DNA of 64,000 nt from Cladorhizidae sp. MBARI D1340-BT2 (Eukaryota > Porifera > Demospongiae > Poecilosclerida > Cladorhizidae): the NCBI GenBank assembly GCA_028752905.1, contig JAQNBH010000005.1:7605829-7669828 (forward strand), given 5' to 3'. Within the stretch, counting starts at the first letter, position 1; the number at the start of each line of letters is the position of its first letter. Positions 21,691-34,900 of this stretch are shown in pieces. The notes under the pieces were generated by a model. The model ran no database searches. It was given only the letters and a program-made list of their open reading frames with translations, and was not told where the DNA came from. Both the position numbers and the translations under genes were made by a program.

Positions 21691-24600
21691 TTTCCTCCAT
21701 CATTGAATCTGCCAGCCAGTTCTTTTTCTTCCATCATTGAATCTGCCAACCAGTTCTGTTTCCTCCATCATTGAATCTGCCATCCAGTTCTCTTTCCTCC
21801 ATCATTGAATCTGCTAGCCAGTTCTCTTTCTTCGATCTTCGAATCTGCCAGCCAGTTCTCTTTCCTCCATCATTGAATCTGCCAACCAGTTCTCTTTCCT
21901 CCATCATTGAATCTGCCAACCAGTTCTCTTTCCTAATCATTGAATCTGCCATCCAGTTCTCTTTCCTCCATCATTGAATCTGCTAGCCAGTTCTCTTTCT
22001 TCGATCTTCGAATCTGCCAGCCAGTTCTTTTTCCTCCATCATTGAATCTGCCATCCAGTTATCTTTCCTCCATCATTGAATCTGCCAGCCAGTTCTCTTT
22101 CCTCTATCATTGAATCTGCCAGCCAGTTCTTTTTCCTCCATCATTGAATCTGCCATCCAGTTCTCTTTCCTCCATCATTGAATCTGCCAGCCAGTTCTCT
22201 TTCCTCCATCATTGAATCTGCCTACCAGTTCTCTTTCCTAATCATTGAATCTGCCAGCCAGTTCTCTTTCCTCCATCATTGAATCTGCCAGCCAGTTCTC
22301 TTTCCTCCATCATTGAATCTGCCATCCAGTTCTCTTTCCTAATCATTGAATCTGCCAACCAGTTCTCTTTCCTAATCATTGAATCTGCCATCCAGTTCTC
22401 TTTCCTCCATCATTGAATCTGCCATCCAGTTCTCTTTCCTCCATCATTGAATCTGCCATCCAGTTCTCTTTCCTCCATCATTGAATCTGCTAGCCAGTTC
22501 TCTTTCTTCGATCTTCGAATCTGCCAGCCAGTTCTCTTTCCTCCATCATTGAATCTGCCAACCAGTTCTCTTTCCTAATCATTGAATCTGCCAGCCAGTT
22601 CTCTTTCCTCCATCATTGAATCTGCCAGCCAGTTCTCTTTCCTCCATCATTGAATCTGCCATCCAGTTCTTTTTCCTCCATCATTGAATCTGCCAGCCAG
22701 TTCTCTTTCCTCCATCATTGAATCTGCCAGCCAGTTCTCTTTCCTAATCATTGAATCTGCCAGCCAGTTCTCTTTCTTCGATCTTCGAATCTGCCAGCCA
22801 GTTCTTTTTCCTCCATCATTGAATCTGCCATCCAGTTCTCTTTCCTCCATCATTGAATCTGCCAGCCAGTTCTCTTTCCTCCATCATTAAATCTGCCAGC
22901 CAGTTCTTTTTCCTCCATCATTGAATCTGCCATCCAGTTCTCTTTCCTCCATCATTGAATCTGCCAGCCAGTTCTCTTTCCTCCATCATTGAATCTGCCA
23001 ACCAGTTCTCTTTCCTAATCATTGAATCTGCCAGCCAGTTCTCTTTCCTCCATCATTGAATCTGCCAGCCAGTTCTCTTTCCTCCATCATTGAATCTGCC
23101 ATCCAGTTCTCTTTCCTAATCATTGAATCTGCCAGCCAGTTCTCTTTCCTAATCATTGAATCTGCCAGCCAGTTCTCTTTCCTCCATCATTGAATCTGCT
23201 AGCCAGTTCTCTTTCTTCGATCTTCGAATCTGCCAGCCAGTTCTCTTTCCTAATCATTGAATCTGCTAGCCAGTTCTCTTTCTTCGATCTTCGAATCTGC
23301 CAGCCAGTTCTTTTTCCTCCATCATTGAATCTGCCATCCAGTTCTCTTTCCTCCATCATTGAATCTGCCAGCCAGTTCTCTTTCCTCCATCATTGAATCT
23401 GCCAGCCAGTTCTCTTTCCTCCATCATTGAATCTGCCAACCAGTTCTCTTTCCTAATCATTGAATCTGCCATCCAGTTCTCTTTCCTCCATCATTGAATC
23501 TGCCAGCCAGTTCTCTTTCCTAATCATTGAATCTGCCAGCCAGTTCTCTTTCCTCCATCATTGAATCTGCCAACCAGTTCTCTTTCCTAATCATTGAATC
23601 TGCCATCCAGTTCTCTTTCCTCCATCATTGAATCTGCTAGCCAGTTCTCTTTCTTCGATCTTCGAATCTGCCAGCCAGTTCTTTTTCCTCCATCATTGAA
23701 TCTGCCATCCAGTTCTCTTTCCTCCATCATTGAATCTGCCAGCCAGTTCTCTTTCCTCCATCATTGAATCTGCCAGCCAGTTCTTTTTCCTCCATCATTG
23801 AATCTGCCAGCCAGTTCTCTTTCCTCCATCATTGAATCTGCCATCCAGTTCTCTTTCCTAATCATTGAATCTGCCATCCAGTTCTCTTTCCTCCATCATT
23901 GAATCTGCTAGCCAGTTCTCTTTCTTCGATCTTCGAATCTGCCAGCCAGTTCTTTTTCCTCCATCATTGAATCTGCCATCCAGTTCTCTTTCCTCCATCA
24001 TTGAATCTGCCAGCCAGTTCTCTTTCCTCCATCATTGAATCTGCCAGCCAGTTCTTTTTCCTCCATCATTGAATCTGCCATCCAGTTCTCTTTCCTCCAT
24101 CATTGAATCTGCCAGCCAGTTCTCTTTCCTCCATCATTGAATCTGCCAACCAGTTCTCTTTCCTAATCATTGAATCTGCCAGCCAGTTCTCTTTCCTCCA
24201 TCATTGAATCTGCCAGCCAGTTCTCTTTCCTCCATCATTGAATCTGCCATCCAGTTCTCTTTCCTAATCATTGAATCTGCCAGCCAGTTCTCTTTCCTCC
24301 ATCATTGAATCTGCTAGCCAGTTCTCTTTCTTCGATCTTCGAATCTGCCAGCCAGTTCTCTTTCCTAATCATTGAATCTGCTAGCCAGTTCTCTTTCTTC
24401 GATCTTCGAATCTGCCAGCCAGTTCTTTTTCCTCCATCATTGAATCTGCCATCCAGTTCTCTTTCCTCCATCATTGAATCTGCCATCCAGTTCTCTTTCC
24501 TAATCATTGAATCTGCCAGCCAGTTCTCTTTCCTCCATCATTGAATCTGCCAGCCAGTTCTCTTTCCTCCATCATTGAATCTGCCAACCAGTTCTCTTTC

Positions 24601-24702
24601 CTAATCATTGAATCTGCCAGCCAGTTCTCTTTCCTCCATCATTGAATCTGCCAGCCAGTTCTCTTTCCTCCATCATTGAATCTGCCATCCAGTTCTCTTT
24701 CC

Positions 24703-27700
24703 TAATCTTGAATCTGCCAGCCAGTTCTCTTTCCTAATCATTGAATCTGCCAGCCAGTTCTCTTTCCTCCATCATTGAATCTGCTAGCCAGTTCTCTTTC
24801 TTCGATCTTCGAATCTGCCAGCCAGTTCTCTTTCCTAATCATTGAATCTGCTAGCCAGTTCTCTTTCTTCGATCTTCGAATCTGCCAGCCAGTTCTTTTT
24901 CCTCCATCATTGAATCTGCCATCCAGTTCTCTTTCCTCCATCATTGAATCTGCCAGCCAGTTCTCTTTCCTCCATCATTGAATCTGCCAGCCAGTTCTCT
25001 TTCCTCCATCATTGAATCTGCCAACCAGTTCTCTTTCCTAATCATTGAATCTGCCATCCAGTTCTCTTTCCTCCATCATTGAATCTGCCAGCCAGTTCTC
25101 TTTCCTAATCATTGAATCTGCCAGCCAGTTCTCTTTCCTCCATCATTGAATCTGCCAACCAGTTCTCTTTCCTAATCATTGAATCTGCCATCCAGTTCTC
25201 TTTCCTCCATCATTGAATCTGCTAGCCAGTTCTCTTTCTTCGATCTTCGAATCTGCCAGCCAGTTCTTTTTCCTCCATCATTGAATCTGCCATCCAGTTC
25301 TCTTTCCTCCATCATTGAATCTGCCAGCCAGTTCTCTTTCCTCCATCATTGAATCTGCCAGCCAGTTCTTTTTCCTCCATCATTGAATCTGCCAGCCAGT
25401 TCTCTTTCCTCCATCATTGAATCTGCCATCCAGTTCTCTTTCCTAATCATTGAATCTGCCATCCAGTTCTCTTTCCTCCATCACTCTTTCTTCGATCTTC
25501 GAATCTGCCAGCCAGTTCTTTTTCCTCCATCATTGAATCTGCCATCCAGTTCTCTTTCCTCCATCATTGAATCTGCCAGCCAGTTCTCTTTCCTCCATCA
25601 TTGAATCTGCCAGCCAGTTCTTTTTCCTCCATCATTGAATCTGCCATCCAGTTCTCTTTCCTCCATCATTGAATCTGCCAGCCAGTTATCTTTCCTCCAT
25701 CATTGAATCTGCCAACCAGTTCTCTTTCCTAATCATTGAATCTGCCAGCCAGTTCTCTTTCCTCCATCATTGAATCTGCCAGCCAGTTCTCTTTCCTCCA
25801 TCATTGAATCTGCCATCCAGTTCTCTTTCCTAATCATTGAATCTGCCAGCCAGTTCTCTTTCCTCCATCATTGAATCTGCTAGCCAGTTCTCTTTCTTCG
25901 ATCTTCGAATCTGCCAGCCAGTTCTCTTTCCTAATCATTGAATCTGCTAGCCAGTTCTCTTTCCTCCATCATTGAATCTGCCATCCAGTTCTCTTTCCTA
26001 ATCATTGAATCTGCCATCCAGTTCTCTTTCCTCCATCATTGAATCTGCTAGCCAGTTCTCTTTCTTCGATCTTCGAATCTGCCAGCCAGTTCTTTTTCCT
26101 CCATCATTGAATCTGCCATCCAGTTCTCTTTCCTCCATCATTGAATCTGCCAGCCAGTTCTCTTTCCTCCATCATTGAATCTGCCAGCCAGTTCTTTTTC
26201 CTCCATCATTGAATCTGCCATCCAGTTATCTTTCCTCCATCATTGAATCTGCCAGCCAGTTCTCTTTCCTCCATCATTGAATCTGCCAACCAGTTCTCTT
26301 TCCTCCATCATTGAATCTGCCAGCCAGTTCTCTTTCCTCCATCATTGAATCTGCCAGCCAGTTCTTTTTCCTCCATCATTGAATCTGCCATCCAGTTATC
26401 TTTCCTCCATCATTGAATCTGCCAGCCAGTTCTCTTTCCTCCATCATTGAATCTGCCAACCAGTTCTCTTTCCTAATCATTGAATCTGCCAGCCAGTTCT
26501 CTTTCCTCCATCATTGAATCTGCCAGCCAGTTCTCTTTCCTCCATCATTGAATCTGCCATCCAGTTCTCTTTCCTAATCATTGAATCTGCCAGCCAGTTC
26601 TCTTTCCTCCATCATTGAATCTGCTAGCCAGTTCTCTTTCCTCCATCATTGAATCTGCCAGCCAGTTCTCTTTCCTCCATCATTGAATCTGCCAGCCAGT
26701 TCTCTTTCCTCCATCATTGAATCTGCCAACCAGTTCTCTTTCCTAATCATTGAATCTGCCAGCCAGTTCTCTTTCCTCCATCATTGAATCTGCCAGCCAG
26801 TTCTCTTTCCTCCATCATTGAATCTGCCATCCAGTTCTCTTTCCTAATCTTGAATCTGCCAGCCAGTTCTCTTTCCTAATCATTGAATCTGCCAGCCAGT
26901 TCTCTTTCCTCCATCATTGAATCTGCTAGCCAGTTCTCTTTCTTCGATCTTCGAATCTGCCAGCCAGTTCTCTTTCCTAATCATTGAATCTGCTAGCCAG
27001 TTCTCTTTCTTCGATCTTCGAATCTGCCAGCCAGTTCTTTTTCCTCCATCATTGAATCTGCCATCCAGTTCTCTTTCCTCCATCATTGAATCTGCCAGCC
27101 AGTTCTCTTTCCTCCATCATTGAATCTGCCAGCCAGTTCTCTTTCCTCCATCATTGAATCTGCCAACCAGTTCTCTTTCCTAATCATTGAATCTGCCATC
27201 CAGTTCTCTTTCCTCCATCATTGAATCTGCCAGCCAGTTCTCTTTCCTAATCATTGAATCTGCCAGCCAGTTCTCTTTCCTCCATCATTGAATCTGCCAA
27301 CCAGTTCTCTTTCCTAATCATTGAATCTGCCATCCAGTTCTCTTTCCTCCATCATTGAATCTGCTAGCCAGTTCTCTTTCTTCGATCTTCGAATCTGCCA
27401 GCCAGTTCTTTTTCCTCCATCATTGAATCTGCCATCCAGTTCTCTTTCCTCCATCATTGAATCTGCCAGCCAGTTCTCTTTCCTCCATCATTGAATCTGC
27501 CAGCCAGTTCTTTTTCCTCCATCATTGAATCTGCCAGCCAGTTCTCTTTCCTCCATCATTGAATCTGCCATCCAGTTCTCTTTCCTAATCATTGAATCTG
27601 CCATCCAGTTCTCTTTCCTCCATCACTCTTTCTTCGATCTTCGAATCTGCCAGCCAGTTCTTTTTCCTCCATCATTGAATCTGCCATCCAGTTCTCTTTC

Positions 27701-28985
27701 CTCCATCATTGAATCTGCCAGCCAGTTCTCTTTCCTCCATCATTGAATCTGCCAGCCAGTTCTTTTTCCTCCATCATTGAATCTGCCATCCAGTTCTCTT
27801 TCCTCCATCATTGAATCTGCCAGCCAGTTATCTTTCCTCCATCATTGAATCTGCCAACCAGTTCTCTTTCCTAATCATTGAATCTGCCAGCCAGTTCTCT
27901 TTCCTCCATCATTGAATCTGCCAGCCAGTTCTCTTTCCTCCATCATTGAATCTGCCATCCAGTTCTCTTTCCTAATCATTGAATCTGCCAGCCAGTTCTC
28001 TTTCCTCCATCATTGAATCTGCTAGCCAGTTCTCTTTCTTCGATCTTCGAATCTGCCAGCCAGTTCTCTTTCCTAATCATTGAATCTGCTAGCCAGTTCT
28101 CTTTCCTCCATCATTGAATCTGCCATCCAGTTCTCTTTCCTAATCATTGAATCTGCCATCCAGTTCTCTTTCCTCCATCATTGAATCTGCTAGCCAGTTC
28201 TCTTTCTTCGATCTTCGAATCTGCCAGCCAGTTCTTTTTCCTCCATCATTGAATCTGCCATCCAGTTCTCTTTCCTCCATCATTGAATCTGCCAGCCAGT
28301 TCTCTTTCCTCCATCATTGAATCTGCCAGCCAGTTCTTTTTCCTCCATCATTGAATCTGCCATCCAGTTATCTTTCCTCCATCATTGAATCTGCCAGCCA
28401 GTTCTCTTTCCTCCATCATTGAATCTGCCAACCAGTTCTCTTTCCTCCATCATTGAATCTGCCAGCCAGTTCTCTTTCCTCCATCATTGAATCTGCCAGC
28501 CAGTTCTTTTTCCTCCATCATTGAATCTGCCATCCAGTTATCTTTCCTCCATCATTGAATCTGCCAGCCAGTTCTCTTTCCTCCATCATTGAATCTGCCA
28601 ACCAGTTCTCTTTCCTAATCATTGAATCTGCCAGCCAGTTCTCTTTCCTCCATCATTGAATCTGCCAGCCAGTTCTCTTTCCTCCATCATTGAATCTGCC
28701 ATCCAGTTCTCTTTCCTAATCATTGAATCTGCCAGACAGTTCTCTTTCCTCCATCATTGAATCTGCTAGCCAGTTCTCTTTCTTCGATCTTCGAATCTGC
28801 CAGCCAGTTCTCTTTCCTAATCATTGAATCTGCTAGCCAGTTCTCTTTCTTCGATCTTCGAATCTGCCAGCCAGTTCTTTTTCCTCCATCATTGAATCTG
28901 CCATCCAGTTCTCTTTCCTCCATCATTGAATCTGCCATCCAGTTCTCTTTCCTAATCATTGAATCTGCCAGCCAGTTCTCTTTCC
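24703..28985. repeat. Two tandem copies of a 2,142 bp higher-order repeat
   Basis: The rare variant cctaatcttg lies at 24701 and 26843, and the fused variant ccatcactctttcttcgatc recurs at the same 2,142 bp offset (about 25486 and 27628). 2,142 is 63 times 34. The same 2,142 bp pairing recurs at 31.5-34.5, 42.0-45.0, 50.4-53.4 and 54.5-57.6 kb. Confidence 0.8.
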
Positions 28986-31900
28986 TCCATCATTGAATCT
29001 GCCAGCCAGTTCTCTTTCCTCCATCATTGAATCTGCCAACCAGTTCTCTTTCCTAATCATTGAATCTGCCAGCCAGTTCTCTTTCCTCCATCATTGAATC
29101 TGCCAGCCAGTTCTCTTTCCTCCATCATTGAATCTGCCATCCAGTTCTCTTTCCTAATCATTGAATCTGCCAGCCAGTTCTCTTTCCTAATCATTGAATC
29201 TGCCAGCCAGTTCTCTTTCCTCCATCATTGAATCTGCTAGCCAGTTCTCTTTCTTCGATCTTCGAATCTGCCAGCCAGTTCTCTTTCCTAATCATTGAAT
29301 CTGCTAGCCAGTTCTCTTTCTTCGATCTTCGAATCTGCCAGCCAGTTCTTTTTCCTCCATCATTGAATCTGCCATCCAGTTCTCTTTCCTCCATCATTGA
29401 ATCTGCCAGCCAGTTCTCTTTCCTCCATCATTGAATCTGCCAGCCAGTTCTCTTTCCTCCATCATTGAATCTGCCAACCAGTTCTCTTTCCTAATCATTG
29501 AATCTGCCATCCAGTTCTCTTTCCTCCATCATTGAATCTGCCAGCCAGTTCTCTTTCCTAATCATTGAATCTGCCAGCCAGTTCTCTTTCCTCCATCATT
29601 GAATCTGCCAACCAGTTCTCTTTCCTAATCATTGAATCTGCCATCCAGTTCTCTTTCCTCCATCATTGAATCTGCTAGCCAGTTCTCTTTCTTCGATCTT
29701 CGAATCTGCCAGCCAGTTCTTTTTCCTCCATCATTGAATCTGCCATCCAGTTCTCTTTCCTCCATCATTGAATCTGCCATCCAGTTCTCTTTCCTAATCA
29801 TTGAATCTGCCAGCCAGTTCTCTTTCCTCCATCATTGAATCTGCCAGCCAGTTCTCTTTCCTCCATCATTGAATCTGCCAACCAGTTCTCTTTCCTAATC
29901 ATTGAATCTGCCAGCCAGTTCTCTTTCCTCCATCATTGAATCTGCCAGCCAGTTCTCTTTCCTCCATCATTGAACCTGCCATCCAGTTCTCTTTCCTAAT
30001 CATTGAATCTGCCAGCCAGTTCTCTTTCCTAATCATTGAATCTGCCAGCCAGTTCTCTTTCCTCCATCATTGAATCTGCTAGCCAGTTCTCTTTCTTCGA
30101 TCTTCGAATCTGCCAGCCAGTTCTCTTTCCTAATCATTGAATCTGCTAGCCAGTTCTCTTTCTTCGATCTTCGAATCTGCCAGCCAGTTCTTTTTCCTCC
30201 ATCATTGAATCTGCCATCCAGTTCTCTTTCCTCCATCATTGAATCTGCCAGCCAGTTCTCTTTCCTCCATCATTGAATCTGCCAGCCAGTTCTCTTTCCT
30301 CCATCATTGAATCTGCCAACCAGTTCTCTTTCCTAATCATTGAATCTGCCATCCAGTTCTCTTTCCTCCATCATTGAATCTGCCAGCCAGTTCTCTTTCC
30401 TAATCATTGAATCTGCCAGCCAGTTCTCTTTCCTCCATCATTGAATCTGCCAACCAGTTCTCTTTCCTAATCATTGAATCTGCCATCCAGTTCTCTTTCC
30501 TCCATCATTGAATCTGCTAGCCAGTTCTCTTTCTTCGATCTTCGAATCTGCCAGCCAGTTCTTTTTCCTCCATCATTGAATCTGCCATCCAGTTCTCTTT
30601 CCTCCATCATTGAATCTGCCAGCCAGTTCTCTTTCCTCCATCATTGAATCTGCCAGCCAGTTCTTTTTCCTCCATCATTGAATCTGCCAGCCAGTTCTCT
30701 TTCCTCCATCATTGAATCTGCCATCCAGTTCTCTTTCCTAATCATTGAATCTGCCATCCAGTTCTCTTTCCTCCATCATTGAATCTGCTAGCCAGTTCTC
30801 TTTCCTCCATCATTGAATCTGCCAGCCAGTTCTCTTTCCTCCATCATTGAATCTGCCAGCCAGTTCTTTTTCCTCCATCATTGAATCTGCCATCCAGTTC
30901 TCTTTCCTCCATCATTGAATCTGCCAGCCAGTTCTCTTTCCTCCATCATTGAATCTGCCAACCAGTTCTCTTTCCTAATCATTGAATCTGCCAGCCAGTT
31001 CTCTTTCCTCCATCATTGAATCTGCCAGCCAGTTCTCTTTCCTCCATCATTGAATCTGCCATCCAGTTCTCTTTCCTAATCATTGAATCTGCCAGCCAGT
31101 TCTCTTTCCTCCATCATTGAATCTGCTAGCCAGTTCTCTTTCTTCGATCTTCGAATCTGCCAGCCAGTTCTCTTTCCTAATCATTGAATCTGCTAGCCAG
31201 TTCTCTTTCTTCGATCTTCGAATCTGCCAGCCAGTTCTTTTTCCTCCATCATTGAATCTGCCATCCAGTTCTCTTTCCTCCATCATTGAATCTGCCATCC
31301 AGTTCTCTTTCCTAATCATTGAATCTGCCAGCCAGTTCTCTTTCCTCCATCATTGAATCTGCCAGCCAGTTCTCTTTCCTCCATCATTGAATCTGCCAAC
31401 CAGTTCTCTTTCCTAATCATTGAATCTGCCAGCCAGTTCTCTTTCCTCCATCATTGAATCTGCCAGCCAGTTCTCTTTCCTCCATCATTGAATCTGCCAT
31501 CCAGTTCTCTTTCCTAATCTTGAATCTGCCAGCCAGTTCTCTTTCCTAATCATTGAATCTGCCAGCCAGTTCTCTTTCCTCCATCATTGAATCTGCTAGC
31601 CAGTTCTCTTTCTTCGATCTTCGAATCTGCCAGCCAGTTCTCTTTCCTAATCATTGAATCTGCTAGCCAGTTCTCTTTCTTCGATCTTCGAATCTGCCAG
31701 CCAGTTCTTTTTCCTCCATCATTGAATCTGCCATCCAGTTCTCTTTCCTCCATCATTGAATCTGCCAGCCAGTTCTCTTTCCTCCATCATTGAATCTGCC
31801 AGCCAGTTCTCTTTCCTCCATCATTGAATCTGCCAACCAGTTCTCTTTCCTAATCATTGAATCTGCCATCCAGTTCTCTTTCCTCCATCATTGAATCTGC

Positions 31901-34900
31901 CAGCCAGTTCTCTTTCCTAATCATTGAATCTGCCAGCCAGTTCTCTTTCCTCCATCATTGAATCTGCCAACCAGTTCTCTTTCCTAATCATTGAATCTGC
32001 CATCCAGTTCTCTTTCCTCCATCATTGAATCTGCTAGCCAGTTCTCTTTCTTCGATCTTCGAATCTGCCAGCCAGTTCTTTTTCCTCCATCATTGAATCT
32101 GCCATCCAGTTCTCTTTCCTCCATCATTGAATCTGCCAGCCAGTTCTCTTTCCTCCATCATTGAATCTGCCAGCCAGTTCTTTTTCCTCCATCATTGAAT
32201 CTGCCAGCCAGTTCTCTTTCCTCCATCATTGAATCTGCCATCCAGTTCTCTTTCCTAATCATTGAATCTGCCATCCAGTTCTCTTTCCTCCATCACTCTT
32301 TCTTCGATCTTCGAATCTGCCAGCCAGTTCTTTTTCCTCCATCATTGAATCTGCCATCCAGTTCTCTTTCCTCCATCATTGAATCTGCCAGCCAGTTCTC
32401 TTTCCTCCATCATTGAATCTGCCAGCCAGTTCTTTTTCCTCCATCATTGAATCTGCCATCCAGTTCTCTTTCCTCCATCATTGAATCTGCCAGCCAGTTA
32501 TCTTTCCTCCATCATTGAATCTGCCAACCAGTTCTCTTTCCTAATCATTGAATCTGCCAGCCAGTTCTCTTTCCTCCATCATTGAATCTGCCAGCCAGTT
32601 CTCTTTCCTCCATCATTGAATCTGCCATCCAGTTCTCTTTCCTAATCATTGAATCTGCCAGCCAGTTCTCTTTCCTCCATCATTGAATCTGCTAGCCAGT
32701 TCTCTTTCTTCGATCTTCGAATCTGCCAGCCAGTTCTCTTTCCTAATCATTGAATCTGCTAGCCAGTTCTCTTTCCTCCATCATTGAATCTGCCATCCAG
32801 TTCTCTTTCCTAATCATTGAATCTGCCATCCAGTTCTCTTTCCTCCATCATTGAATCTGCTAGCCAGTTCTCTTTCTTCGATCTTCGAATCTGCCAGCCA
32901 GTTCTTTTTCCTCCATCATTGAATCTGCCATCCAGTTCTCTTTCCTCCATCATTGAATCTGCCAGCCAGTTCTCTTTCCTCCATCATTGAATCTGCCAGC
33001 CAGTTCTTTTTCCTCCATCATTGAATCTGCCATCCAGTTATCTTTCCTCCATCATTGAATCTGCCAGCCAGTTCTCTTTCCTCCATCATTGAATCTGCCA
33101 ACCAGTTCTCTTTCCTCCATCATTGAATCTGCCAGCCAGTTCTCTTTCCTCCATCATTGAATCTGCCAGCCAGTTCTTTTTCCTCCATCATTGAATCTGC
33201 CATCCAGTTATCTTTCCTCCATCATTGAATCTGCCAGCCAGTTCTCTTTCCTCCATCATTGAATCTGCCAACCAGTTCTCTTTCCTAATCATTGAATCTG
33301 CCAGCCAGTTCTCTTTCCTCCATCATTGAATCTGCCAGCCAGTTCTCTTTCCTCCATCATTGAATCTGCCATCCAGTTCTCTTTCCTAATCATTGAATCT
33401 GCCAGCCAGTTCTCTTTCCTCCATCATTGAATCTGCTAGCCAGTTCTCTTTCCTCCATCATTGAATCTGCCAGCCAGTTCTCTTTCCTCCATCATTGAAT
33501 CTGCCAGCCAGTTCTCTTTCCTCCATCATTGAATCTGCCAACCAGTTCTCTTTCCTAATCATTGAATCTGCCAGCCAGTTCTCTTTCCTCCATCATTGAA
33601 TCTGCCAGCCAGTTCTCTTTCCTCCATCATTGAATCTGCCATCCAGTTCTCTTTCCTAATCTTGAATCTGCCAGCCAGTTCTCTTTCCTAATCATTGAAT
33701 CTGCCAGCCAGTTCTCTTTCCTCCATCATTGAATCTGCTAGCCAGTTCTCTTTCTTCGATCTTCGAATCTGCCAGCCAGTTCTCTTTCCTAATCATTGAA
33801 TCTGCTAGCCAGTTCTCTTTCTTCGATCTTCGAATCTGCCAGCCAGTTCTTTTTCCTCCATCATTGAATCTGCCATCCAGTTCTCTTTCCTCCATCATTG
33901 AATCTGCCAGCCAGTTCTCTTTCCTCCATCATTGAATCTGCCAGCCAGTTCTCTTTCCTCCATCATTGAATCTGCCAACCAGTTCTCTTTCCTAATCATT
34001 GAATCTGCCATCCAGTTCTCTTTCCTCCATCATTGAATCTGCCAGCCAGTTCTCTTTCCTAATCATTGAATCTGCCAGCCAGTTCTCTTTCCTCCATCAT
34101 TGAATCTGCCAACCAGTTCTCTTTCCTAATCATTGAATCTGCCATCCAGTTCTCTTTCCTCCATCATTGAATCTGCTAGCCAGTTCTCTTTCTTCGATCT
34201 TCGAATCTGCCAGCCAGTTCTTTTTCCTCCATCATTGAATCTGCCATCCAGTTCTCTTTCCTCCATCATTGAATCTGCCAGCCAGTTCTCTTTCCTCCAT
34301 CATTGAATCTGCCAGCCAGTTCTTTTTCCTCCATCATTGAATCTGCCAGCCAGTTCTCTTTCCTCCATCATTGAATCTGCCATCCAGTTCTCTTTCCTAA
34401 TCATTGAATCTGCCATCCAGTTCTCTTTCCTCCATCACTCTTTCTTCGATCTTCGAATCTGCCAGCCAGTTCTTTTTCCTCCATCATTGAATCTGCCATC
34501 CAGTTCTCTTTCCTCCATCATTGAATCTGCCAGCCAGTTCTCTTTCCTCCATCATTGAATCTGCCAGCCAGTTCTTTTTCTTCCATCATTGAATCTGCCA
34601 ACCAGTTCTGTTTCCTCCATCATTGAATCTGCCATCCAGTTCTCTTTCCTCCATCATTGAATCTGCTAGCCAGTTCTCTTTCTTCGATCTTCGAATCTGC
34701 CAGCCAGTTCTCTTTCCTCCATCATTGAATCTGCCAACCAGTTCTCTTTCCTCCATCATTGAATCTGCCAACCAGTTCTCTTTCCTAATCATTGAATCTG
34801 CCATCCAGTTCTCTTTCCTCCATCATTGAATCTGCTAGCCAGTTCTCTTTCTTCGATCTTCGAATCTGCCAGCCAGTTCTTTTTCCTCCATCATTGAATC